Below are positions 7,065 to 13,712 of a stretch of 13,734 nucleotides of DNA, piece after piece. The stretch covers positions 1 to 13,734 of the forward strand of contig CAZLKN010000070.1 of NCBI GenBank assembly GCA_964560135.1, in the 5' to 3' direction. The stretch is from CAZLKN01 sp964560135. GTDB lineage: Bacteria; Actinomycetota; JAICYB01. Position numbers and translations under genes: made by a program. The notes beneath the pieces are model-generated. The model ran no database searches, was not told the origin of the DNA, and saw only the letters and a program-made list of their open reading frames with translations. How positions within the stretch are numbered: the first letter of the stretch is position 1; each line of letters starts with the position of its first letter.

Positions 7065-8498
7065 TCATGCGGACAACACCCACGTGTCCTTACTACCCCC
7101 GCCCTGGGAGGAATTCACCACGAGCGACCCCCGGCGCAGAGCCACCCGGGTGAGACCGCCCGGCATCACGTAGATGTCCTCACCGTAGAGGGCGAAGGGA
7201 CGGAGGTCGACGTGGCGGCCCTCGAACCCACCGTTCACGATCACGGGGGCCCGGGAGAGCGCCAGGGTGGGCTGGGCGATGTAGTTGCGTGGTTCGGCTT
7301 CGACGAGGTCCGCGAACTCCTCGCGCTCCTCGGTCGTGGCGTGCGGGCCGACGAGCATCCCGTAGCCCCCGGACTCGTTCGCCGCCTTCACCACCAGCTC
7401 GTCGAGATGGTCGAGCACGTACCGCCGCTGGTCCTCCTCCCAGCACACGTAGGTGGGCACATTCGGCAGGATCGGGTCATCGCCGGTGTAGTAGCGGATG
7501 ATCTGCGGCACGTAGGCGTAGATCACCTTGTCGTCGGCGATCCCCGTCCCCGGGGCATTGGCGAGAGCGATCCGTCCGGCTCGGTAGACGTCCATCAGGC
7601 CCGGCACCCCCAGCAGCGAGTCGGGCAGGAACACCTCGGGGTCGATGAATTCGTCGTTGACCCGCCGGTAGATGACGTCCACCCGCTCCAGGCCCTGGGT
7701 CGTTCCCATGTGGACGCGGCCGTCGACCACCGTCAGGTCACGGCCCTCCACCAGTTCGACCCCCATCTGCTGGGCCAGGAACGAATGCTCGAAGTACGCG
7801 GAGTTGTAGGGTCCCGGCGTGAGCACGACAACGGTGGGATCCGGGATGCCCTCGGGGGCCACGTTCTGCAGCGTCTCCAGCAGCCGGCTCGGGTAGTCGT
7901 CCACCGGATACACGTGGGAAGCCTCGAACACCTGGGGGAAGGTGCGCTTGAGGACCTGACGGTTCTCCAGCACGTAGGAGACCCCGGACGGGCACCGGAG
8001 GTTGTCCTCCAGCACGTAGAACTCACCGTCGGCGTCCCGCACGAGATCCGATCCGGTGACGTGGCACCAGGTCCCCCTCGGAGGGTCCAGGCCGGCGCAC
8101 TGCGGTTGGTAGGACGCAGCGGAGGCGACGAGATCGCGGGGCACGATCCCGTCCGACAGGATCCGCTGGTCGTGGTACACGTCGTCGATGAAGGCGTTCA
8201 GGGCCCAGATGCGCTGCTTCAGGCCGCGTTCGATCCGCTCCCAGTCGGCGGCCTCAACGATGCGAGGAACGATGTCGAAGGGGAAGATCCGCTCGGCCCC
8301 CGAGATGTCACCGCTGACCGCGAACGTGATGCCCATGTGCAGCAGCGCGAGCTCGGCGGCCTGCTGACGCCGCTGGATCTCGCCGTCGGGCAACGCCTCG
8401 ACCCGCCGGATGAGCAGCTCCGCGCCCGGCCGGGGCGCCCCGGGGGCCTCGAACATCTCGTCGTAGAAGCCGCCGGTGTCGTAGTGGTCGAAGCGCAT
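7065..8498 (-). CDS. Circularly permuted ATP-grasp protein (DUF404/DUF407, COG2308)
   Basis: This is the first gene of the operon: a 477-residue predicted ATP-dependent carboxylate-amine ligase of the circularly permuted ATP-grasp class. It starts MRFDHYDTGGFYDEMF. Family signatures are FIDDVYHDQRIL (103-113), the nucleotide/metal motif LEDNLRCPSGVSYVLENR (163-180), PGPYNSAYFEH (228-238), KAANESGGYGMLVGP (371-385), DLRPF (431-435) and NSSQGGGSKDTWVL (462-475). Length and motifs match intact homologues. Proposed role, from comparative genomics of the family: forming amide bonds, possibly adding amino acids to a peptide or small molecule. I start at 8498 rather than at upstream in-frame codons because family homology begins here and the upstream part reads through the divergent promoter region. 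The ribosome site is weak (GGGA). Confidence 0.94.
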   Translation of the reverse strand: MRFDHYDTGGFYDEMFEAPGAPRPGAELLIRRVEALPDGEIQRRQQAAELALLHMGITFAVSGDISGAERIFPFDIVPRIVEAADWERIERGLKQRIWALNAFIDDVYHDQRILSDGIVPRDLVASAASYQPQCAGLDPPRGTWCHVTGSDLVRDADGEFYVLEDNLRCPSGVSYVLENRQVLKRTFPQVFEASHVYPVDDYPSRLLETLQNVAPEGIPDPTVVVLTPGPYNSAYFEHSFLAQQMGVELVEGRDLTVVDGRVHMGTTQGLERVDVIYRRVNDEFIDPEVFLPDSLLGVPGLMDVYRAGRIALANAPGTGIADDKVIYAYVPQIIRYYTGDDPILPNVPTYVCWEEDQRRYVLDHLDELVVKAANESGGYGMLVGPHATTEEREEFADLVEAEPRNYIAQPTLALSRAPVIVNGGFEGRHVDLRPFALYGEDIYVMPGGLTRVALRRGSLVVNSSQGGGSKDTWVLSA

Positions 8499-8631
8499 CG
8501 ATCCCGTCCCGGAGCGCGCGCGGGCCGCGCAGCGCATATACGAACTGGTCAGAAGGGATCCTATCATGCGTTCTCGCCGCTTCCTGCCGGGACGGCGAGC
8601 GAGAAGGCGCGGATTGGGGGATGATGCCTTG
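8499..8631. promoter_or_regulatory. Divergent promoter region between the ATP-grasp operon and the DedA-like gene
   Basis: These 133 bases separate two divergent transcription units, so both must be started here or nearby. Overlapping -10-like elements are visible: TATCAT on the plus strand (8562-8567) and TAGGAT on the minus strand (8563-8558). Neither has a convincing -35 box at 16-18 bases. A G+C-only palindrome (GCGCG and CGCGC arms, 8516-8520 and 8526-8530) lies just upstream of the ATP-grasp ribosome site and could fold in its 5' leader. Exact start sites are not determined by the sequence. Confidence 0.35.
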
Positions 8632-9375
8632 ATGAGCGACGCACCCGCACCATCCGAACAATCGGAGATCCCACCGCCGCCGAAGACCCGGATCAGCGAC
8701 CGGGTCGCCATCGCTCTTCTCGGGACGTACCTCGTCTTCCGTGCCGTCACCCAGCGGGTGGGCTTCGGCGTCTTCCCACGCCTGCTCGACCCCGCACCGT
8801 GGGCCATCCCGCTCCTGAACAACTCGATGATCGTGCTGATCGGAACGGGGACGGGGATCCAGGGGCGACCGTGGATGTTCGTGGCCACCGGCGCCGCGTC
8901 GGTGTTCCTGTCCACCGTGGCAGGGCTGATCCTGTACTGGGCCGGCTACCGGTTCGGCCCCCGGCTCGCCGTCAAGGCCGAACAGTCCGGGTCGGTCTGG
9001 GCCTCCATCTGGAACCCGAAACAGGTCGAGAAGGCGCACCGGTGGATCGAACGCTGGGGATTCTTCACCGTCATCCTCGGCCGCCTGGTGGAGCAGCTCA
9101 CCGCTCCGGTGATGCTCGTGGCCGGGAGTACCCGGATGAGCTTCCGCAAGTTCATCGTCGCCCACACCATCGGGGCGATGGCCTTCGCGGGAACGAGCCT
9201 GTGGCTCGGCGTGATGGCCGACCGCCGGTGGCCGTGGCTCAAGGACCGCATCGAATCGCTGTCCCCCTGGGCCCTGCGGATCGCGATCATCCTGCTGGTG
9301 CTGTTCGCAGTGAGCGCCCTGCTGTCGCGCAAGGAACAGCCTCAGGAAGCTGCCCCGGGTGAGGGCGAGACATGA
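8632..9375 (+). CDS. DedA-like (VTT/SNARE-associated domain) integral membrane protein
   Basis: The 247-residue protein has a Pro-rich N-terminal segment, then hydrophobic segments at about 24-40, 58-72, 81-108, 143-152, 158-165, 176-193 and 215-231. HRWIERWGFFTVILGRLV followed by LVAGSTRMSFRKFIVAHTIGAM (136-182) matches the core of DedA-family proteins, which are lipid transporters or scramblases of the cytoplasmic membrane. The usual GRF(I/V)PGVRT segment reads GRLVEQLTAP here, so the first conserved Arg (151) is kept but the second is missing. This is a divergent member and function should be transferred with care. The start ATG (8632) is preferred because upstream in-frame codons give only Arg-rich non-membrane sequence; GGGGGATG upstream is a loosely spaced ribosome site. 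Its stop overlaps the next small gene by ATGA. Confidence 0.8.
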   Translation: MSDAPAPSEQSEIPPPPKTRISDRVAIALLGTYLVFRAVTQRVGFGVFPRLLDPAPWAIPLLNNSMIVLIGTGTGIQGRPWMFVATGAASVFLSTVAGLILYWAGYRFGPRLAVKAEQSGSVWASIWNPKQVEKAHRWIERWGFFTVILGRLVEQLTAPVMLVAGSTRMSFRKFIVAHTIGAMAFAGTSLWLGVMADRRWPWLKDRIESLSPWALRIAIILLVLFAVSALLSRKEQPQEAAPGEGET

Positions 9376-9539
9376 TCTTCGAGTTCCGTGACCTGGTCAT
9401 CGCGTACCTGATTCCGATCATCATCGCGATCGTGTTCCTCGTGGTCCTGTTCGCCGTCCTGCGGTGGGTGAACCGGCTCGGGTCCGAGCCCGAGGAGGAC
9501 CCGGCCGCCCGGGCGATCCGCCGGCGCCGCGGCCAGTAG
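9372..9539 (+). CDS. 55-residue single-helix membrane protein coupled to the DedA-like gene
   Basis: The frame starts at the ATG inside the DedA stop (ATGA overlap) and encodes 55 residues ending in TAG. Residues 8-31 (VIAYLIPIIIAIVFLVVLFAVL) are strongly hydrophobic. An Arg/Asn-containing stretch, an acidic patch (EPEEDP, 39-44) and a basic C terminus (RAIRRRRGQ) follow, which predicts an inward-facing C-terminal tail. I recognise no family. The overlap and the clear helix argue that it is real. It may be an accessory subunit of the DedA-like protein (inference). Confidence 0.7.
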   Translation: MIFEFRDLVIAYLIPIIIAIVFLVVLFAVLRWVNRLGSEPEEDPAARAIRRRRGQ

Positions 9540-9610
9540 GCAGGAAGGCGCCCGCCTGGTGCCGAACCCTGTCCACGAGGCAGTTCGCCTTCTGAGGGAG
9601 GGAAAACACC

Positions 9611-10615
9611 ATGCGCCGCACCACAGCCCTGCTCTGCGTCCTGATGTTCGGGTTCCTTCCCCTGTCCGCATCGGCCGAAGTGCCGGACGTCGTCACAAGC
9701 GAGGTCTCGTTCTCGGTCGTCAACCCCCTCGAGCCGGGCGAGACATTGTCCGTCAGCGGATCGCTGGTGCGCGCCGCCGGCGAGCCCTGCGGCGACTCGG
9801 TCATGCTGCTCACCCACGGCCTGTCCTACGGACGGTGGGCGTGGGACTTCCCGGTGGAGACCGACACCTACTCCACCGCCCGGACGCTCGCCCGGGCCGG
9901 CTACCCGGCGGTGACCATCGACAAGCTCGGCTACGGAAACCCAGACGACCACGACGGCCACCGGCTCACGGTGCAGTCCTACGCAGCCATCACCGACCAG
10001 ATCGTGCGAGCCCTGCGGACCGGCGCCTACACCGGCGACGACCAGACCGCCTTCGAAAAGGTCGGCCTCATGGGGCACTCGGCCGGCACCGAGATCTCCG
10101 AGCTCGCCGCGGGTCTCTACGGCTCCGCCGACGTCCTCGTGGCCACCGGCTACACCCACTTCCCCTCACAGCAGATCGTCGAGGACTTCGTCACCAGCGA
10201 GATCCCGCGGGCGCTCCAGGACGACTACATCTACTTCGGGGAGACCGAGGAGCACCGCATGGGGCACATGTACCACGCCGCGGGGGCCGACGAGCACATC
10301 ATGGACGCGGATCTCGAGCTGGCGAACCTCACGCCCTCCGGCGAGATCCTGTCGATCTCCAACCAGCCCTCGCGCTGGGCGATCGGACTGATCGACGTCC
10401 CCGTGCTCCTCGTGCTCGGTGAGCACGACACGATCTTCCCCGTCGAGAACGGCCCCGACGAGCTGGTGCTGTTCGCGTCCTCCCCCGACCGCAGCCTCCA
10501 GGTGGTGGAGGACGCCGGCCACACGTGGATGCTGCACCGTGCCGGACCCCCCGCGAACGAGGCGGTCGTGGACTGGCTCGATGGCCGCGACGCGCTGCCG
10601 TCCTGCGCGGCCTAA
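9611..10615 (+). CDS. Secreted alpha/beta hydrolase
   Basis: The 334-residue protein has a Sec signal peptide (MRRTTALLCVLMFGFLPLSASA, likely cut after residue 22) and an alpha/beta hydrolase fold. The oxyanion region is LLTHGLSYGRWAWDF (67-80) and the nucleophile elbow is GHSAG (155-159, Ser157). The acid is probably Asp273 in LGEHDTIFP and the base His304 in DAGHTWMLH. Cys60 and Cys332 could form a disulfide joining the N- and C-terminal parts outside the cell. The substrate cannot be read from the sequence; ester or peptide hydrolysis, or dehalogenation, are all possible in this fold. A strong GAGGGAGGG ribosome site (9594-9602) lies 8 bases before the ATG. The 71-base gap after the small membrane gene shows no terminator, so cotranscription is possible. 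It converges on ilvD with only 20 bases between the stops. Confidence 0.88.
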   Translation: MRRTTALLCVLMFGFLPLSASAEVPDVVTSEVSFSVVNPLEPGETLSVSGSLVRAAGEPCGDSVMLLTHGLSYGRWAWDFPVETDTYSTARTLARAGYPAVTIDKLGYGNPDDHDGHRLTVQSYAAITDQIVRALRTGAYTGDDQTAFEKVGLMGHSAGTEISELAAGLYGSADVLVATGYTHFPSQQIVEDFVTSEIPRALQDDYIYFGETEEHRMGHMYHAAGADEHIMDADLELANLTPSGEILSISNQPSRWAIGLIDVPVLLVLGEHDTIFPVENGPDELVLFASSPDRSLQVVEDAGHTWMLHRAGPPANEAVVDWLDGRDALPSCAA

Positions 10616-10635
10616 ACGCCTACCGCCCGAGCGGC

Positions 10636-12324
10636 TCACATCGTGACGGCCCCCGTGGAGGCCGAGGACACCAGCCTTGCGTACTTCGCGAGCGCGCCGG
10701 TGGTGTAGCGCGGCGGCGGCGGCGCCCAGTCCTTCAGGCGCGCCTGCAGCTCCGCGGGGGACACCTCGACGTCGAGGCGGCGGTTGGGGATGTCGACGGA
10801 GACGGTGTCGCCCTCGCGGACGAGTGCGATCGGGCCCCCGTCCACGGCCTCGGGGGCCACGTGGGCGATCGACAGGTTCTTGGTCGCCCCGGAGAACCGT
10901 CCGTCGGTGACGAGCAGCACCTTGTCCCCGAGCCCGGCGCCGGCGATCGCCGCGGTGACGGCGAGCATCTCCTTCATGCCCGGGCCCCCACGGGGACCTT
11001 CGTAGCGGATGACCACCACGTCGCCCTCCCGGATCCGGCGGGCGGCCACCGCCCGGAAACAGTCCTCCTCGGAGTCGAAGACGCGGGCCGGACCGCGGAA
11101 GGTCTGGATCTCGGTGCCGGCCACCTTGACCACGGACCCGTCGGGGGCCAGCGAGCCGCGCAGGATCGCGTAGCCGCCCTCGGGGTGCAGCGGCTCGGCC
11201 ACGCGCCGGACGACGTCCTGGTCCCCGGGGAAGGCCACCTCGGCGAGGTTCTCGGCCACCGTCCGGCCGGTCACCGTGAGACAGTCGCCGTGCAGCAGGC
11301 CCGCGTCGAGCAGCTCCCGCATCACCACGGGCACCCCGCCGATGGCATCGAGGTCCACCATCACGTACCGGCCCGCGGGCTTGAAGTCGGCGATGTGGGG
11401 CGTGCGGCGGGCGATGCGGTCGAAGTCGTCGATCCCGACGTCGACCTGCGCCTCGTGGGCGATGGCCGGGAGATGCAGGACCGCGTTGGTGGACCCACCG
11501 ACCGCACAGGACACGGCGATCGCGTTCTCGAATGCCTCCCGCGTCATGATGTCCCGAGGACGGATCCCCCGCTCCAGCAGCGCGAGGACCGCCTCACCCG
11601 AGGCCCGGGACAGCGCCTCGCGCCGGGGGTCGAGGGCCGGGATCGACGCGGACAGCGGGAGCGACATCCCGATCGCCTCCGAGACGGCCGCCATCGTGTT
11701 CGCCGTGAACATCCCCGCGCAGGAGCCGGCCCCCGGACACGCGGCGCGCTCGAGCTCTGCGAGGGCGGCCTCGTCCATGGTGCCTGCGGAGACGGCGCCG
11801 ACCCCCTCGAAGACGTCCTGGATGGTCACGTCCCGGTCGTGCCAGCGTCCGGGCATGATCGTCCCGCCGTAGAGGAAGACCGACGGCAGGTTCAGCCGGG
11901 CGCAGGCCATGAGCATCCCCGGCAGTGACTTGTCGCACCCGGCGATCGTCACCGCGGCGTCGAACCGCTCCGCATGCATGACCAGCTCCACGGAGTCGGC
12001 GATGTACTCGCGGGACACCAGCGAGGCGCGCATGCCCTCGTGCCCCATGGAGATGGCGTCGGACACGGCGATGGTCACGAACTCCACCGGGATCGCGCCC
12101 GCCGCGCGGACACCCTCCTTGGCCCAGTCCGCCAGGAGGTCGAGGTGGTAGTTGCAGGGCGTGACCTCGTTCCACGAGGACGCCACCCCGATCTGCGGCT
12201 TGGAGAAGTCATCGTCGCCGAACCCCACCGCCCGCAGCATCGCGCGGTGCGGCGCCCGCTGGTAGCCCTCGGTCACGTCTGTGGACCGTGGCCTGGAGGT
12301 GGTGTGGACGTCCCGCTCAACCAT
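10636..12324 (-). CDS. ilvD: Dihydroxy-acid dehydratase
   Basis: This enzyme dehydrates 2,3-dihydroxy-isovalerate and its Ile homologue to the 2-oxo acids, the third common step of branched-chain amino acid synthesis. It is cytoplasmic and depends on an Fe-S cluster and Mg2+. The 562 residues contain all three cluster cysteines: Cys57 (VTPCNYHLD), Cys130 (AGCDKSLPG, next to Lys132, the residue carbamylated in this family) and Cys202 (PGAGSCAGMF). TDGRFSGAT near the C terminus carries the catalytic Ser. Three cysteines spaced this way fit the [2Fe-2S] class. ATG at 12324 is preferred over the adjacent GTG (12327) because GGGAGG sits 4 bases before it. It is separated from the rest of the pathway by about 7.6 kb and follows the small membrane protein by 60 bases, so it may share the sigma factor transcript or use a promoter in that gap. 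No clear promoter box is seen there. Confidence 0.97.
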   Translation of the reverse strand: MVERDVHTTSRPRSTDVTEGYQRAPHRAMLRAVGFGDDDFSKPQIGVASSWNEVTPCNYHLDLLADWAKEGVRAAGAIPVEFVTIAVSDAISMGHEGMRASLVSREYIADSVELVMHAERFDAAVTIAGCDKSLPGMLMACARLNLPSVFLYGGTIMPGRWHDRDVTIQDVFEGVGAVSAGTMDEAALAELERAACPGAGSCAGMFTANTMAAVSEAIGMSLPLSASIPALDPRREALSRASGEAVLALLERGIRPRDIMTREAFENAIAVSCAVGGSTNAVLHLPAIAHEAQVDVGIDDFDRIARRTPHIADFKPAGRYVMVDLDAIGGVPVVMRELLDAGLLHGDCLTVTGRTVAENLAEVAFPGDQDVVRRVAEPLHPEGGYAILRGSLAPDGSVVKVAGTEIQTFRGPARVFDSEEDCFRAVAARRIREGDVVVIRYEGPRGGPGMKEMLAVTAAIAGAGLGDKVLLVTDGRFSGATKNLSIAHVAPEAVDGGPIALVREGDTVSVDIPNRRLDVEVSPAELQARLKDWAPPPPRYTTGALAKYARLVSSASTGAVTM

Positions 12325-12384
12325 CACGCCTCCCGTCGTCGCCGGATCGCGACCACAGGATAGGCGGGTCGGGGAAACCGATGC

Positions 12385-12612
12385 TCAGGGTGAGGGGACG
12401 CAGGCTTCCTGGTAGACCGATCCCACCACGGGGGCCGAGTCGGTGCTGGCCCAGACGCACCACCGGTCGGCCTCGTCTTCGAGCAGGCCTCCGGCCAGGG
12501 TGCGCCCACCCTCCAGGTTCCCACCGGTGAGGGCCAGGACGAGCATCCCCGCCACCACCACGGCGACGGCGACCCGCAGGACGACGACGGGAACGGCTGC
12601 GATCCGGGTCAT
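12385..12612 (-). CDS. 75-residue single-helix membrane protein coupled to the sigma factor gene
   Basis: The frame from the ATG at 12612 overlaps the sigma factor stop by ATGA and encodes 75 residues. Residues 5-29 (Ala/Val/Leu-rich) form a membrane helix or uncleaved signal anchor. A hydrophilic tail of about 45 residues follows, with Cys52 (RWCVW) and Cys71 (EACVP), presumably outside the cell. An ATG nine bases further upstream (12621) is a possible alternative start. No known family is recognised. Its coupling to a sigma factor with its own membrane segment suggests a partner role, perhaps anti-sigma or sensor; that is inference from position only. Confidence 0.68.
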   Translation of the reverse strand: MTRIAAVPVVVLRVAVAVVVAGMLVLALTGGNLEGGRTLAGGLLEDEADRWCVWASTDSAPVVGSVYQEACVPSP

Positions 12613-13526
12613 GATCCACATGGTTCGGCGTCCTCGCTCTCGAACTTGTCGGGCAACCGCTCGGCGACCTGCTCCCCCAGCGACGCGTGCGGGCCGTCCT
12701 CGAACCGGACACCGCCGGCGACAGCGAACCCGTCGTCCTCGTCGGGAACGCACACCGATGCCTCCTGCTGGAATGTCACCTCGAACTCCGGGCTCGACGG
12801 TTCCGGGACCGGCTCGGCGACCTGCTCCACCTCTACGGGCTCGACCGGCTCTTCGGAGATGGGCACCGGGGGTGCCTGCACCGCCGCCACGATCGCGGTC
12901 CCGGCTCGTGCGACCGGCTCGCTGGTCGGCGCGGGCGCGGTCGGACCGGAGACCGCCACAGCCAGTGATACGGCCATCCCGCAGGCCACCGCACCCTCGA
13001 GCACCTGCCCGCGCCAGCGTCCGAGGCGAAGCCAGACCACCGAGGGGACGACCCCCGCCTCGCGGAGGTGGTCGCGCAGGCGCTGGCGGGCCCTGCTCAG
13101 CAGCGTCCAGGTCGCGTTCGGGCTGAGGCCCAGCCGGGCGGCCACCCGTGCCGGACGCTCCTCCTCCAGGTAGGCGAGTAGCGCTTCACGGTAGCGTTCG
13201 GGCAGTGCATCGATCGCCCGCTCGATCTCGGCGACGAACTCCCGCGAGATCGCCTGGTCCTCCGGGCCCGGCAACGGGCAGGGACCGAGCGCACCGATCT
13301 CGTCGGGGGACCCGCTGGGGATCTCCTGGGCACGGCGGGCCCGGTCGATGGCGATCCGGCGAGCCACGGTCCGCAACCAGGGCAACGCGTCGGGGGCGAT
13401 GTCGTGGCGGACCGCCCGGGCCAGGGCCTCCTGGGCCAGATCCTCACGATCCGACGACTGTCCCCAGCCCGCGGTGGCGTGGAGCTGGCGGACGACATCC
13501 TGCAGGCGATCCTCCGTGGTGCTCAC
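12609..13526 (-). CDS. ECF-like RNA polymerase sigma factor with C-terminal membrane and extracytoplasmic extension
   Basis: The 305-residue protein starts with GTG. Residues 26-66 resemble sigma region 2 (DREDLAQEALARAV, then LPWLRTVARRIAIDRARR). Residues 104-156 are sigma region 4 with a helix-turn-helix (LPERYREALLAYLEEERPARVAARLGLSPNATWTLLSRARQRL). A moderately hydrophobic segment at about 175-193 (LEGAVACGMAVSLAVAV) follows as a predicted membrane helix, then about 110 residues rich in Pro, Glu and Val with Cys259 and Cys303. Standard ECF factors end after region 4 at about 160-200 residues, so this is an extended, probably membrane-tethered form; ECF groups with membrane extensions are known in actinobacteria. 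Region 2 is short at its N terminus. There is no Shine-Dalgarno before the GTG, consistent with a leaderless mRNA. No separate anti-sigma gene is seen other than the coupled 75-residue membrane protein. Confidence 0.87.
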   Translation of the reverse strand: MSTTEDRLQDVVRQLHATAGWGQSSDREDLAQEALARAVRHDIAPDALPWLRTVARRIAIDRARRAQEIPSGSPDEIGALGPCPLPGPEDQAISREFVAEIERAIDALPERYREALLAYLEEERPARVAARLGLSPNATWTLLSRARQRLRDHLREAGVVPSVVWLRLGRWRGQVLEGAVACGMAVSLAVAVSGPTAPAPTSEPVARAGTAIVAAVQAPPVPISEEPVEPVEVEQVAEPVPEPSSPEFEVTFQQEASVCVPDEDDGFAVAGGVRFEDGPHASLGEQVAERLPDKFESEDAEPCGS

Positions 13527-13532
13527 GCAGCC

Positions 13533-13538
13533 AGTCTA
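13533..13538 (-). promoter_or_regulatory. Candidate -10 element (TAGACT) of the sigma factor gene
   Basis: Minus-strand TAGACT (TANNNT pattern) ends six bases before the GTG start codon. The usual -10 to +1 distance would place the first transcribed base on the G of GTG, giving a leaderless mRNA. This agrees with the absence of any ribosome site. There is no good -35 match 16-18 bases upstream, as is common for -10-only actinobacterial promoters. Confidence 0.5.
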
Positions 13539-13605
13539 GGCGCCCGATGCCGGGAACGATAGCGGTCGTGGTGTGCCTGCACGAAATGTCCGGATCGCCG
13601 CCGCC

Positions 13606-13668
13606 CCTGCTCGCCGGTGCTCCGTCCGGGGTATCCCCCGACCCGATACGGGAACCCCGGCGAGCAGG
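13606..13668. repeat. Long inverted repeat with two small inner hairpins
   Basis: Perfect 12-base inverted arms (13606-13617, CCTGCTCGCCGG, and 13657-13668) enclose 39 bases. Inside are two tandem short palindromes, GGGGTATCCCC (13628-13638) and CCCGATACGGG (13642-13652), whose cores GTATC and GATAC are themselves inverted to each other. No U run follows on either strand, so it is not a standard terminator. It could be a structured RNA, an operator cluster or a small repeat element. It lies upstream of the sigma factor gene, but outside its transcript if that mRNA is leaderless. Confidence 0.6.
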
Positions 13669-13679
13669 ACAGCGGCTCG

Positions 13680-13712
13680 GCACGCCGTCCTCTCGGCCCA
13701 AGGCCGGCGTGC
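13680..13712. repeat. Second inverted repeat near the right edge
   Basis: Perfect 8-base arms GCACGCCG (13680-13687) and CGGCGTGC (13705-13712) enclose 17 bases, which include most of a nested palindrome, GGCC-CAA-GGCC (13695-13705). It follows the longer inverted repeat after 11 bases. The remaining 22 bases to the window end show nothing recognisable. The pair of hairpins suggests one structured element belonging to a gene beyond the window. Confidence 0.5.

Noticed and set aside
7020..8624. Long plus-strand open frame (over 500 codons) opposite the ATP-grasp gene
   Set aside because: It is antisense to a gene with clear family motifs; its composition (many Val, His, Asp, Arg) is typical of a high-G+C shadow frame.
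10616..10635. Shared terminator between the convergent hydrolase and ilvD genes
   Set aside because: Only a three-base-pair CCG/CGG palindrome lies between the stops and there is no T run on either strand.
10525..11928. Long plus-strand frame opposite ilvD
   Set aside because: It is antisense to intact ilvD with all cluster cysteines, and overlaps the end of the hydrolase in another frame; no family motif is seen.
13551..13660. GGAAC motifs (13553-13557 and 13651-13655) as possible ECF -35 elements
   Set aside because: No matching CGTC- or GTT-type -10 element at 16-18 bases; the motif is frequent in such sequence.
13444..13701. Minus-strand 85-codon frame upstream of and overlapping the sigma factor start
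   Set aside because: It crosses the inverted repeats and the sigma promoter in another frame, with Arg/Gly-rich non-protein-like composition and no good ribosome site.
13606..13712. c-di-AMP (ydaO) or other known riboswitch
   Set aside because: The G/C-rich stems gave a superficial likeness, but the conserved core sequences I know for that class are not present.
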